From NCBI GenBank assembly GCA_003427395.1, contig BFEA01000007.1, forward strand, positions 7,081,922 through 7,125,209: 43,288 nt of DNA, given 5' to 3'. The stretch is from Chara braunii (Eukaryota; Streptophyta; Charophyceae; Charales; Characeae). Below the pieces are notes generated by a model. The model was given only the letters and a program-made list of their open reading frames with translations. It ran no database searches and had not been told where the DNA came from. A program made the translations under genes and the position numbers. This document shows, one piece after another, positions 10,943-21,555 of the stretch. The stretch's first letter is position 1, and each line of letters starts with the position of its first letter.

Positions 10943-11757
10943 GAGTTAGGCCATTCATCTTAGAAATAATGTCAACTCTCTGCCTTAGTTATACACGAAC
11001 AGATTACACAACTACTTTTCTCTTCATTGAGTACATGACTAAGCCATTCATCTTAGTCACCCTAATCTGTTTAAATAGCCAAGTTATATATACTTCTCCG
11101 AACTTAGTCTTCAAAAGTGAGCGTAGGACTGAGTCATTCATCTTAGAAACAATGCTCAACCGACCCAAGTTACCTTCAATTATAGCTCTTTGTTATACTC
11201 TCTTGATTTGTGATAAGGCTACAGTCAGACCATTCATCTTAGAAACAATTTCTGGTTAGCCTTGTTTTTATAAACATATAGATATAGAAATATAGAAAGT
11301 CATATTCCTTTGTTGAAGTTCGTTCACATTATAATACTGAGGCCTTGGACTTAGACCATTCATCTTAGAAACAATGTCCAGTCTTTGGCCTGAACCTCCC
11401 TCAGAATAAAACAACCAAAAATAGTTGGGTCATTCGTCTTAGAGACAATACTCAACCTTTTTTTCTAAGTACTGAAAAAAACATAGTACCCTGGGTCAAG
11501 ACCCAGAGACTGTTAAGAAACCACCCAAAGTAAACAGCGACCAGACCATTCATCTTAGAAACAATATCTGGTCCTTAGAGTTCCAGTAATCAATACCCTA
11601 TAAAATAAACATCAAGACCATTCGTCTTAAAAACAACGTCTGGCTAAATTAAATAAACACAGCAACCAAGCCATTCATCTTAGCAACAATGCTTGACCTT
11701 TCAGAAAACAGAATAAAACACAGTAGTCAGGCCATTCACCTTAGAAACAATGCCTGA
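10943..11757. repeat. Array of 10 inverted-repeat units, core CATTCATCTTAGAAACAAT
   Basis: Each unit keeps the core nearly fixed while the flanking arms change together: GAGTT/AACTC (10943-10947, 10974-10978), TGAG/CTCA (11130-11133, 11155-11158), CAGA/TCTG (11226-11229, 11251-11254), TGGAC/GTCCA (11346-11350, 11376-11380), GTTGGGT/ACTCAAC with one G-T (11424-11430, 11450-11456), GACCAGA/TCTGGTC (11539-11545, 11567-11573), AGAC/GTCT (11615-11618, 11638-11641), CAAGC/GCTTG (11667-11671, 11691-11695) and TCAGGC/GCCTGA (11727-11732, 11752-11757). The unit at 11,037-11,058 instead pairs GACTAAG with CTTAGTC. Spacing is about 60-110 bp. The core shares CTTAG with the LTR A array. Confidence 0.8.
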
Positions 11758-12057
11758 ACCTATAAGACCCGTTCAAACACCAGCAAATCTGCCTTCCTCC
11801 CAGCCTTCCCTCTGATGGAACCCCTTTTGTAATCTGCTTTCAGACAATCAACAAAAACTGAAACTGAAGTTGCGCATGCATTCTTTTACTTAGTTTGAGT
11901 TGTGTCCTGAAAGTCAAACCCAAAGTCAACATAGGATGCATGCAGTATACTCAGCCAAACATAGCAAGAAGTACGGATAGGGGTTATATTTGGGTTTATA
12001 GAAGGAGGTGGAAGATAACCTCTCAATTCCCTGCCTCCATAACTCCTCCTGATTTCC

Positions 12058-12290
12058 GGCAGAGCTCCCGCAATCGGTGGGCTGACTCCCCACAGAGTCT
12101 TGTTGCGGTCTTACGGGTTGCAATCCCGCCTGCCGCTTTTCTCTCTGAACATCAGACTAAACTTAGAGTAAGAAGGATATAAGGCGATAGGTTTGAGACT
12201 CTCAGATCCAAGAAGGGTGCTCTCGGACTCGCGAGAGAGGGCCTTGGTTCCTTGACTCGCCTGAGGGCCCCGCAATGGCAGCCAATATGC
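12058..12290. other. Conserved structured block in LTR B
   Basis: Counterpart of 5,770-5,990. GACTC (12084-12088) pairs with GAGTC (12095-12099). CGGG (12114-12117) pairs with CCCG (12125-12128) around ttgcaat. The flanking gggccccgcaatggcagcca segment is also shared with LTR A. Confidence 0.45.
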
Positions 12291-14764
12291 TTCGCCGCTT
12301 GGTCAAATTAAAGTTAGCCCACCGACTGTCGACTTCCTGATGATTCTCGAGTTCGCAATAGTATATTCTTATAACAACTTAATCCCTCCCTCAAAACTTG
12401 TAATCTGAATGCCCAGGCCACTTGCACAAGACACGGTCGTGGGTTAAAAACACAGCCTTCTCTTATCGTGACCTTACCTCTCACTCCACAACTCCGATAG
12501 GATAAGCTGTGTGCGGCCAACAAGTAAGTCCACAATCCCTACAATAATTCTCACTCCCCTTTCCTTGGTCGTGGGTCATTCCAGCCTGCTTTCAGGCTCG
12601 CAACCAGGCAGTTCTCGTCGTCGCAGCTTCGACCAGCGAGAAGGCAGCCCGATATTCCACAGGCCATCTTCAACCTTGCCTCACTCTCCTTGGCTCCGAC
12701 AAGCGGCACGCCGGCCAACAGGTTAGTCTGCAAGCTCAAAGTCTCTGCCCTCATCGGATCTCAACCAGATGAGCTTACTCCACTAACTGAGCTCGGCCAT
12801 GCACCCTCAATGTCACGGCTACAAGCAAGAATTGGCTCTTCAGGCCCTCAGAACGAGCACGTGCCTTTGCGGTTCACAGACATACTCACTCCGATAAGCA
12901 CCTACACAGACACACAGTCCAGTTGGACGAAGGCCGCGGTGGGAGGAGCAACGAGTACTATATCGACGAGTACACTGTGACCGCGCCCGTTGCCATGCGG
13001 ATCTCAACTGAGACCGCAAGGAGCATCTACGTATGCGGCCCATAGGTAAGTCTCCTACCCCACCGCTGGCCTTACGCCCCCTCCAGCTATAGGATGGGCA
13101 AAACGCGGAACGAATCTTTCGCTAGAAAGCAGATAGATACATCCCCTACGACACCACGCCTCTTTTGCGTTTCTAACCCGCCTACCCCTCGCGCAGCTTC
13201 TGACACTTGCACGAAACGATCTAGCTCCGTACTTCCGAATCCGATGTTGCCATCACATTCGTGATGGCAAGAAACCCCAACTCAGCCTCTTGGACCGCCA
13301 ACTTTCACCCACCAACGAGTAAGAACACCTTCTCTTGACTCCCCTTCTCCATAGCTCCTACACGCACGCCTTCCCTACTAGTCCTCTCTCTCTACTAACT
13401 AGTTTCGTAATCTGGCTTCAGAATCTGGGTCACCCGCCCCCAAAACCTCGGATTCGAGCCTGCCTCTACCTAGATCCGCCCATTAACGATCGAAAAAATG
13501 CCTTTCCTCTCCTCTTCGTCTAACTCCATCGCCATGTCCGCGCACTATTTTTCTTACTAACTCCCGAAACTAACACCCTAACACTAAAACTAACCCTGCC
13601 ATATGATTCGCCTGGGGCAAAAACCCTGGAATCGGCCCTTTCCCCTCTCGATTCCGTTCAGGATCGAAAGCACGATGTGTTCCTAGTTGCGCCCGGCTCC
13701 TCCCTCCGCCATCCCTACGATCGATTGCACCTGGCGCGATTTCCGTCCGGGTCCATCCGTCACCTGCGGCCTTAGACTTCGATTCGCCCACTCACTCAGT
13801 TCGCCAGCCACCTCCGCTGCCTACCATCCTCCACTTTGCCTCTCGTAGCCCGACTCCCTCCGCACACACCCTGTGTCTTTCTTCCCTCACCCCCTCTATT
13901 TATGAATGCACCTACCGTGACTACCTGTCCAGGTGCATCCTCCCCCATCGCCGACTTCGCTCTACGCTGTGCAGTCGTCCGCCAGCCCGTTCATCGCTTC
14001 ACCCCGTTCGTGCCCGTTACCGTTTTCGTTATAGCGCTTGGTCACTCATCCCAGCGGTAGATCTGCTCACTAGCTCCTCACCGGTCTGTGGAAAACTGCG
14101 GAGAGAATTCCGCGACCGACCTGGCCGATTAGTCTCTCACCCCTACACCCTGGCCGACAAGCCGTGCGCCCGCTGCCAGCCCGCTACAGCCTCCAGTCTG
14201 CTTCCTCCTGTTAGCGCAGAGCCCGGCCGTAGCGGCCCACGACGCCCAGGGTAGTTCGGTCAGGCTGGTCCCACGCAACTGGCAATTCAGTCCCACCCCT
14301 TGGCTTAACCGTCCGACCGTCTTCCGTGACGGCCCACTTTCTTCCGGGCCCCCAAAGGGCATGTCCACACTTAAACCCCTCACCATGGGTCGCGGCTGGT
14401 GGATGTGGCATCCGCAAAAAGCATCCCGCCACTTGAACTTTTCTCCGTTTCGTGACCGATCGCCCATGGGCTCACCAAAACGGGGTGCGTGCTCAACTCC
14501 TTGGTCGCTGCGACGGCCATCCACGGCCAGTGTCGTGCCTGATTAAAAATCAGAGCGTAAAATTTAATAATAATGGCGATAAAAATAATAGAATATCTAG
14601 GAAATTTTTAATCTTCAAACAGGAACCGCCAATACCGTCTCGACGCCACCAGATACAAACCCGAGGGGGATAGCCCCACGAGACCCTCACCCCCTTCGTC
14701 CCTTCACGCTACTCTTGTTATTCCCACCTCGTCGCCGCTCAATCTCAATCCTTAAATCTCTTTG

Positions 14765-14962
14765 ATGAAGTCGAACGCCGTAACCGCTAATGCTAGGCCC
14801 AAGTCTAGGTTTAGCTTCGACGGACGTCTAAATAAACCGAACACTGCACGACATGCAGGGCGACTGAAAGCACCTGAACGCCCTACTGCTGTCGATGCCG
14901 TTCTCCGCACGTACGCACAAGTCACAGGCAAGCACATTAATCAAGCGACAGAATCATTTTAA
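14765..14962 (+). CDS. Small ORF of unknown function (65 aa), doubtful
   Basis: ATG at 14,765, TAA ending at 14,962, 65 codons. The product is basic and not low-complexity; it includes RFSFDGRLNKPNTARHAGRL and RTYAQVTGKHINQAT. It lies on the strand opposite to the surrounding element and is followed by an A-rich tract (14,980-15,010). I recognise no family. It could be a captured gene fragment or a chance ORF; length alone does not decide. Confidence 0.2.
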   Translation: MKSNAVTANARPKSRFSFDGRLNKPNTARHAGRLKAPERPTAVDAVLRTYAQVTGKHINQATESF

Positions 14963-15197
14963 TCCTAACCTAATCAAAAGATAAAAATAAAAAATAAAAT
15001 AAAAAAATTTAGCCGGCGATCACGCCGACTCTTCAATCATCAACAATAAAAAAAAAACACGCGCGCCTCAAGTTTGCGTGCCCACACACTCTTTATTCTA
15101 GTCAACTATTCAGTCGACGTAAACCACAAACACAATCTCGCCTCGCGCGGTATACTTAAATTGTTAAACTTATTTTCTGTCGCTTGCAAAAACCAGG

Positions 15198-15223
15198 GCG
15201 GATACCCTTGTAAGGGTATTCGC
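15198..15223. repeat. 26-bp near-palindrome
   Basis: GCGGATACCCTT (15198-15209), two bases gt, then AAGGGTATTCGC (15212-15223). Twelve pairs, one of them G-T. The very short loop favours a dyad site or cruciform over a stable RNA hairpin. Confidence 0.6.
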
Positions 15224-16382
15224 ACCGACAACTTACCGGACCATATTAAGCGACGTCCCTGTCGCTTCGCAAGAATCAGAAAGCTATAAATTCATCCATA
15301 CTCCCAATGCTGATGAGAAAGCAACCAATCCGATAAGCCGACAGACTCAGGTTAGAGGCCTCCAACAATTTGTGCCAACACAACTTTATATCGTCAGGGT
15401 TTCAACCTGGGTTTTCATTGTCCTGACACTAGGACCCCGGTGTATTACGCATCAATACTACATCATAAGTTCCAAAGACCCTCTCAAACCGTCCTCTCCC
15501 CTTTGTCCTAGACAAACGCCGACTTCTCGTTGAGTATCCCGGTTAGACTCTTTCTCGTAAGCAGAGCCATACCCAGGGACGTGGGCCTTAAATGAGACCT
15601 TAGAAGGCATTCTCGCCTCCCTCCTGAAAATTCCTCACAATCAAACACATATGCATATGTACACTCCAATCTGATCTCAGCTCTTTCTGCAGTCTAGTAT
15701 AAAAATGTTAGGTCTTCATCCTGACCCACCATAGTCTGGTTGATCGAGCCAGATCTACGGCCTACCGCATTGTTATCTTAGCGGCAGTACCTTTGCTGGT
15801 TACGCAACGATAAGTTTCCTCCTAATAAGCATTCAATCAGGACTTACCAAAAAGACTCGACCCATATTCCCTGCCATCCCATCGGAGTAATTCCCTGAGG
15901 CGTGCATACCCCTTAAACTCTTACCCCTTTGGTAGACGAGGGTTCACTGCCAGGTTGTGCTGGCAAGCAGCCATCCACTAGGGGTTGCGCCCTAGAGGTG
16001 CTAACCTTTACCGTTTAGCTTGGTCTTCCTTAAAATGCCCTGTGATAAGCACAAGTGTCTGGACGGTGTGTCGCAACAGACCAAAGGCCCACTGCGGGAC
16101 TACGCGGAGGTCTGTCTCACATAAAGGCGTTTACCAGTTCCCTATGAGACAACATAGAGAGCACGACACCCTTCTCACAATCACAAACAGAATCACTGCC
16201 AGGTTCACAAGGTCGTGGCCCCCTGACTTGATCAGAGACAGCAAACTACACATCCCAATGACATCTACCAAATGCACTGACTTGGGACATGCTCAGTTCC
16301 ACCAATAGTCCCAAAACAGTCTTTCTGATTCTTCTCGTCAGACTTTATCAACTCAACTCAGCTTATCATTTCCTTAAATCTA

Positions 16383-16577
16383 TTAACCACCTTTCACGCG
16401 AATGAGGTCTCTCTCAATATGTCTCCCAGTCATCCCTCTCTCTCTAGGATTAACTTTCACACGACCTTTCCGTAAAACATCTTCCCTCTCGGAAGATGAG
16501 TCTTCAAATAAACACAAGACGACCTTCCCGCTTGAAGGCGTCTCAACCATAAACAACTCAAACTGAGAGACCAACAT
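16383..16577 (-). CDS. Small minus-strand ORF remnant (64 aa), unknown
   Basis: ATG at 16,577-16,575, stop at 16,383. The product has a beta-like start (FELFMVETPSSGKVVLCLF), an acidic Ser/Glu stretch and a basic tail with RKGRVKVNPRERG. Its composition is protein-like and it lies on the coding strand of element 2. No family is recognised. It may be the surviving end of a larger accessory ORF. Confidence 0.3.
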   Translation of the reverse strand: MLVSQFELFMVETPSSGKVVLCLFEDSSSEREDVLRKGRVKVNPRERGMTGRHIERDLIRVKGG

Positions 16578-16599
16578 ATGGGTCCTCTTCACAACTCAA

Positions 16600-17899
16600 C
16601 CATAAAACATTCGACATGGTAAGCATTCGAGTCTCAAAGACTCATAAATCCCTTAGGATTCTCACTCTTTTCACAAAACAGACTGCACTCCCTCTCCTTA
16701 TACCCGACCCTATCATCCGTCTGTGCGCAGATCGCTCGAGTATACCGAAGAGTAGACAACTCATATCCATTCACATTCACAAAATACACAGTACACGAGA
16801 TGTTTCACATACATCTCTCACACAAAATCATCATACATCAGGATAAAACCACACATGTGAGAGTGATTGTGATCGTCATATACAAAGAATAGTCTCAGGT
16901 AAAATCTCAACTCAATATATACCTAGGGGTATAATATCCCAACTTAACCCAAACAATCATAGTCTTGAATTACATATATACACATAGAGTCGAACAATCC
17001 CAACTCAAGCTGGCACCAGTGGTCCAGTATTGCCCAAGACGCATAACCTCCTTAGTCGCAGCTAAATTGAAACAACTTTAAACAGGGCGTAATCGCACCC
17101 CTCAAATCGGAGGGATCCAAGTAACCCAAGACATATCCAAATATCCAACCCGTAACACAAGGGTCATCACGCCTCAATCAAATCGTAATTTTACAACGAT
17201 CTCGAATCAAGACGTTGTGCATACTCCTCTCTCATATCTCAACACAACTCGCATAGCAAGAGGTTTAGCACACTAACTCTCAAGGTCATGGCATCCTGAA
17301 ACCATAAACTCAGGACTCACCCAATTTAAAGCAGCTCCTATATACAAACGTATGGGCACGTACCCCTTTCACAACTCAGGGTGGTATGGTTAAAAATAAA
17401 CTCAGCCCCTAAAACACAATCAACTCATCTTGAATCGTAGGGAGACATTCCCGGATGAAGATACATGTCTTAAAGAAGGACAATTCTCACAAACAAAATC
17501 AAATCAGTCCTCCCACTAAGATCCCATCCTCACATGACCTCATGATGTGCTCAGGTCTATATTACAACTCATAACCTCATTCCGTTTCTTACTTTCAGCG
17601 GCCCCTACATACGCGAGGCTCACTCTTATACTCTAACCAGTCTACCCTTCAGTAGACACAAAGCCTGAAAACCGGCTTATCCAATTAAACCTGAGGCCTC
17701 TTATGATCTGACATATACACACAATGCACTAAAACATATATACACGTCTTCCTACCCGTTATGTATATAGTCAAGATCCTGTAAACTAAAACACAGGGCC
17801 GGAATCACACAACCAGTTAGCCTTCTGCCTTGGCTCTCATGTATACGTATATACACAAGCTCATGAGAGACGCACTTCGACAAAATACAAGGGCACCCT
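16600..17899. other. Internal region of element 2, no gene seen
   Basis: Mixed sequence without a convincing frame on either strand and without tandem repeats that stand out. Short plus-strand open frames (for example 17,830-18,093) have no coding character. Confidence 0.4.
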
Positions 17900-18546
17900 C
17901 TATCGCCCTGCTACTGCCCGGACCTCATCCCAATCTGCAACCCTGTCATCTGAATCGTGGGAGCTCGCATAGGCATCCACAACATCGACCATGTCCCTTA
18001 GTCTTTGACTATGGGGTAAAACCCTATGGTCATGGTATAAACCATATATCAGCTCGCACGTGTATCGTACATACCCCTACTCCCGCTCCCTAACTGCGGC
18101 TTCTGTTGCGGCCTCTACTATTGTTTGTCCCCCAAAGCTTTCTTCTACTAAGAATTCAGGCAAGATAACTCGCAATGGCGCTGAGGGAAGTGCAAACTCC
18201 TTGGCGTGCTTGACCTCTATATGCGTCACCACCGTTCCTCTCCTTCCCGGACCCCGCCTCTCGCCCACTTTGCAACAGCCTCTTCAGCTATCCTCAAGGG
18301 TCTCGCAAGCAGACTCTCATGCCCCAAAGCCAACTCAATCCCATGTCTGACCCAAAATGACGAGGAGGCATATAAAGTTACTCTCACTACCGCATACTCC
18401 TGATCGTCATTGAAACCAGACCCGATCCAGGCAAAGATACCCCCATCCACCAGTATACCCCACCAAGAAGAAATATATTCCCCAGCTTTAACTCTTCTTG
18501 GCAAGGACATCTCAAGTCCGCCTGCCCTTTCAGCTGGCAAAGTCAT
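17900..18546 (-). pseudogene. Decayed accessory ORF of element 2 (~210 aa when read through), unknown family
   Basis: ATG at 18,546-18,544. The first frame gives about 95 residues (starting MTLPAERAGGLEMSLPRRVK, later NDDQEYAVVRVTLYAS), then reading moves to a second frame near 18,240-18,265, which continues through TAG at about 18,077 to TAG at 17,902-17,900. Residue composition stays protein-like on both sides of each break, so I read it as one gene with a frameshift and a stop. The EYAVVRVTLY strand loosely resembles the EYDVGIY strand of the accessory paralogues at 38-40 kb; this is weak. The ATG lies 13 nt after the stop of the 18,560-18,646 ORF, an operon-like junction. Function unknown. 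Confidence 0.4.
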
Positions 18547-18559
18547 GTTGGGATTTTAC

Positions 18560-18646
18560 CTAGCGTAAGGCATCCTGAGTTGCCTTAGCTTTGTCTGGGT
18601 TCTGCCCATCACAGACAAACGTCCAGCCTACGTCTTCCGTCATCAT
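18560..18646 (-). CDS. Short ORF (28 aa) tightly upstream of the next ORF
   Basis: ATG at 18,646-18,644 (a second ATG follows directly), stop TAG 18,562-18,560. The product begins MMTEDVGWTFVCDGQ. It could be a real small protein, an upstream ORF or the tail of a broken gene. The 13-nt gap to the next ATG is the reason it is listed. No family is recognised. Confidence 0.3.
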   Translation of the reverse strand: MMTEDVGWTFVCDGQNPDKAKATQDALR

Positions 18647-18989
18647 GCTAATAATCGCATCCTATGACCCCAACTGCTAAAGCCTTACCCTTAGATCACC
18701 TTTCACTAAAACTTATTCCTTCCAGTGTTTACGACCATTCTACCCAGAGAAACTTAAAGTGGCAATATATCATAATAATAATTCATTCTCAGATATAAAA
18801 AACGTATAATAATAATAATTCATGAAAAGCGATAGATTACCTTAGTACGTGTCAACATCAATACTCATACAGATCAAATGCATCATACTCAGGCTAATCA
18901 GTTATCCAGAAACATATGCAAATACCTCATAATGATAAGCTTATATCAGTAGATATGAGGAATGAGATTGTCAACCAATAACATTCTCA

Positions 18990-19324
18990 GGCATAATAAT
19001 AACAAAATATCATACTTTACTCCCCAACTTTGACAGAAGTATATTGTGGCGAGGGGCAGTGTAATCCCTCTTTGGAATGGATAGCATTTCAAATCCTTGA
19101 ACCCCGCTCCGAGATTAAGCCTCACTGCTGCTCCCTCCGATTTTAGCATTCGTTCCTTGCAGACCCTTGTCGACAAGGAAAGCAACCTCACCATACACTC
19201 TTCGGCGTGTACAGTACCGTCCTGTGCTGGCGAACCCACTTGTCACAAAGAAAGTTAGGGATTCACCCCCTTCTTTCCTGTGACACGTAGTAGCTGCTTC
19301 TCTTATTGACCAATAGTCTAACAA
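18990..19324 (-). pseudogene. Coding-like remnant with a probable frameshift, unknown
   Basis: Two overlapping minus frames each look protein-like over part of their length: 19,324 to about 19,125 (with RRVYGEVAFLVDKGLQGTNA) and about 19,130 to 18,990 (with NLGAGFKDLKCYPFQRGITL). A single frameshift near 19,125 would join them into one product of about 110 residues. It lies upstream of the 18,560-18,646 ORF on the same strand. No family is recognised and chance cannot be excluded. Confidence 0.25.
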
Positions 19325-19329
19325 AGCCC

Positions 19330-20996
19330 AAACACTTTCCTCCTTTTCAATACTAATGTAGTCATTTTATCACAAGAGATACAACAACAACACCCCACTA
19401 TGAACCAGAAACATAGTTCCGGTGTGGGTCTCACTACTACTTACAAGACAAAATTATAACTTTTTCAAAGCCATCTTTCAGGGGAACAATAACATAGGAT
19501 TGCAAGCTTCTTTAGTGCAGACCCTACACATCGACCACTCTATGAGGCATTTCCTTATCCTAAGGAAGAGGTCGCTCCATTCACCTCTGAATCCGCATCA
19601 GACGTGGATTCTGCGCAATGTCTGTACCCCTCTTTGAAGAGCAATCCAAACACATAGACTTCAATAAACATCCATAAACCAACCAATTGGACTTGAGACA
19701 CTCATGCGCATCCTTGCAAACATGTAAATTCAGATAGGTACTTCAGATAAAAACCTATATGAATATCATAAAAAATGATAGTCATCAAGCAAAACAACAT
19801 CAAGTATACAACCTCACATAGATAGACACAAAACAAGCGTACTCACAATAAAATTTGATATATATGAATAAGTTTGGCATATAACTCAAAGGGAAACCCT
19901 CAAGTAAATAGCCTAAAGTCCTTAGCCCAAACTCCATACAGATTCAAATGGATGGTCCAAACCTGGAAGGGTTCAAGCGGAGGTCTAACACTACCTACAG
20001 GCTACATCCCATCGCCCTATCAAAGGTAAACGGGATGACCTAATTGTTAACCCCCTCACTGTCACGTTCACTGCCTTTAGGGTCAGATAAAACTTTTATA
20101 GAGGAGATGTCTTACAAATCTTACTACTTTCAGTAGTCCTTGCTAATAAAGTAGTAGTATAAAGCCCATTACACCAACCTAACGCTTTATACTTCTAATT
20201 CAAACACATCGGTTAACGAGTGACTGACCTCACTCCTTTTACGATTACACGGTTTAGTCACCTAGTTAAACCCCAGACTCAAGCATCTTCGTCCATTCTC
20301 CTAAAAAACTTTCAGCTTTCCTTAACCCACCTCTCCCCGAAGTGTCCCAACGACTTTCAATCATAACACTTAGGAGAGGATCTATACTTTCAACCTTTGG
20401 CAAAAAGAAGACTCTCTGACTCATCCCTGACCTCATTCTGATACAAACGCATCACAATGCTATCCCAACCACTCAGATGACTCTTACAGCAGCCAAAAGG
20501 GGTATCTCATAGGGTCATTCTCACAATAGTCATGCCTAACCTTAGCCATATCTGGTATGCAAGCGTCCTCTAAAACCTGCCCACCATCGAATCAGGAGAG
20601 ATACCAACTTCAACTACCATCATACTAGTTAGAGCCGGTAAACGCAGAATCAAAACACTTATCTCAATTGTGCCACCCATACTGCGTTAATCAAAATCAG
20701 GCCGCATTAATCAAAACCACACCGCACAATCAACCCTCACTTCATGCTTTATCCAATGCCGTCTGCAACCAACCATCCCCAATCAATAAAGCAGACGTGG
20801 TCACTTTCCCTGAATCATCAGCCCACCTTGAATCTAGGCTCAACCCTTAACGACCTCTCAGTTTTGCGACACCTCCACATATGGTCAATATATCAACCAA
20901 TCACTCATATGAATCTAATGAACACTTCTCATTTGCGTATTTCTCACTTTTCATACCCGGATGTCGTTCCACCAGGGACAACGGTAGGCCACCGTT
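19330..20996 (-). other. 5' leader / noncoding internal region of element 2
   Basis: No convincing ORF. The part nearest the primer site (about 20,800-20,860) is related to the leader of element 1 near 2,225-2,270. Open frames crossing 20,744-21,336 on + run through leader and LTR and look like chance. Confidence 0.45.
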
Positions 20997-21015
20997 ATCC
21001 CCGACAACGGCGCCA
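20997..21015 (-). promoter_or_regulatory. tRNA-Asp primer-binding site of element 2
   Basis: Reads on + atccccgacaacggcgcca, 18 of 19 bases matching the 3' end of plant tRNA-Asp (expected ggcaacg in place of gacaacg), including the terminal CCA. On the minus strand it is a primer-binding site that starts two bases inside the LTR end (TGTCGAG at 21,018). It fixes the direction of the element and the LTR boundary. tRNA-Asp priming is known for plant gypsy lineages such as Athila and Tat. Confidence 0.75.
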
Positions 21016-21017
21016 CC

Positions 21018-21346
21018 TGTCGAGCGCATCGGTCCGGCACCGCACAAGGCAGCGCGGGACCTCCCGGCCCCGTCACGCAGGAGTTGGTCTAAATCCTCGT
21101 CGCAAATATACACGGAGCTTTCGCAAGCCACTCCGGTCGAGTGCGCCAGCCATACCTCCCTCGAGCCCCTACGACAGGATAGGGCGCACACGAGGCACAA
21201 CTTACCTCCACCTTATGGGAGGTGTCACCTCCCTTCGGTGGGCGTATCCCCACCGAGCTACCAGTCCACAGTACGAAAGCTGATCAGCTGCAATCGCAGA
21301 GGTGGACCAGTCGAGGGCGTTTCTCGTTCGCTGTAGCATAGGGGGT
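21018..21346 (-). mobile_element. 5' LTR stub (LTR C), truncated
   Basis: Opens TGTCGAGCGCATCGGTCCGG and matches LTR B at about 88-90% by eye up to gcatagggggtacg, then similarity ends abruptly at 21,346. The continuation present in B does not reappear in the window. A deletion, a nested insertion or an assembly join could explain the cut. Confidence 0.7.
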
Positions 21347-21555
21347 ACGATGTCCGAGCATGACCACTAGGTATTCAAACTCTCAAGCCAGGGATGTTAT
21401 GAAAAGTAACGCGGAACTGGTGAAAAGAGAATTCATAAATTCGAGAGAAAGTCGCGTTTGTACAGGATGTAGAAGATGGCCATGAATTCGATCTGAAGTA
21501 AAGAAAGAGGGAAGAATATGCATAAGAGGGTACAACTATTGGGATGAGGAGTCGA

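Larger units (their letters stand above)
8557..13850 (-). mobile_element. Very long LTR (LTR B), probable 3' LTR of element 2
   Basis: Opens on + with TGTCGGGCGCATCGG. Its first 330 bp are close to LTR C (21,018-21,346; about 88-90% by eye) and less close to LTR A. Unlike A and C, the DNA to its left (ctcttgggttccgt) is not a primer-binding site, which fits the outer end of a 3' LTR. Shared blocks with LTR A continue to at least 13,605-13,665 (gattcgc...attccgttcag; A 7,960-8,016) and ctctcgtag near 13,840. The inner boundary is uncertain and may lie as far as 14,500. It contains the hairpin pair, three 120-bp repeats and the hairpin array listed separately. I see no credible coding region. 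Confidence 0.5.
13850..16380. other. Internal region of element 2, left part; little coding signal
   Basis: GC-rich to about 14,540, then A/T-rich around 14,550-15,060 with A runs, then mixed sequence. It has a small hairpin CTGATT/AATCAG at 14,539-14,553 and a 12-bp inverted repeat at 15,198-15,223. Apart from two doubtful plus-strand frames near 14,765-15,289, I see nothing coding. A polypurine tract next to LTR B could not be placed. Confidence 0.4.
8557..21346 (-). mobile_element. Retroelement 2: long-LTR, apparently non-autonomous (LARD-like)
   Basis: Reading of the region as one minus-strand element: 3' LTR (B), internal region about 13,850-20,996, primer-binding site 20,997-21,015, and a 5' LTR stub (C) cut at 21,346. 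B and C are the same subfamily and the same orientation, and only C has a primer site beside it, as expected for the two ends of one insertion. The internal region has no recognisable gag, protease, RT or integrase. It does hold remnants of small minus-strand ORFs at 16,383-16,577, 17,900-18,546, 18,560-18,646 and 18,990-19,324. Alternative: B is a separate LTR and C the stub of another copy. Confidence 0.4.

Noticed and set aside
10943-11757. CRISPR-like array
   Set aside because: Regular cores with spacers, but units are degenerate, flanking arms are complementary within a unit, and the context is a eukaryotic LTR.
15074-15289. 71-codon plus-strand ORF with a basic Cys-containing end
   Set aside because: No ATG start, opposite to the element strand, and it contains the 26-bp palindrome; coding character is too weak to list.
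20744-21336. Two overlapping plus-strand ORFs of 151-179 codons
   Set aside because: They cross leader, primer-binding site and LTR. Partial similarity to frames at 2,225-2,569 and 8,546-8,866 comes from shared LTR DNA, not from a conserved protein.
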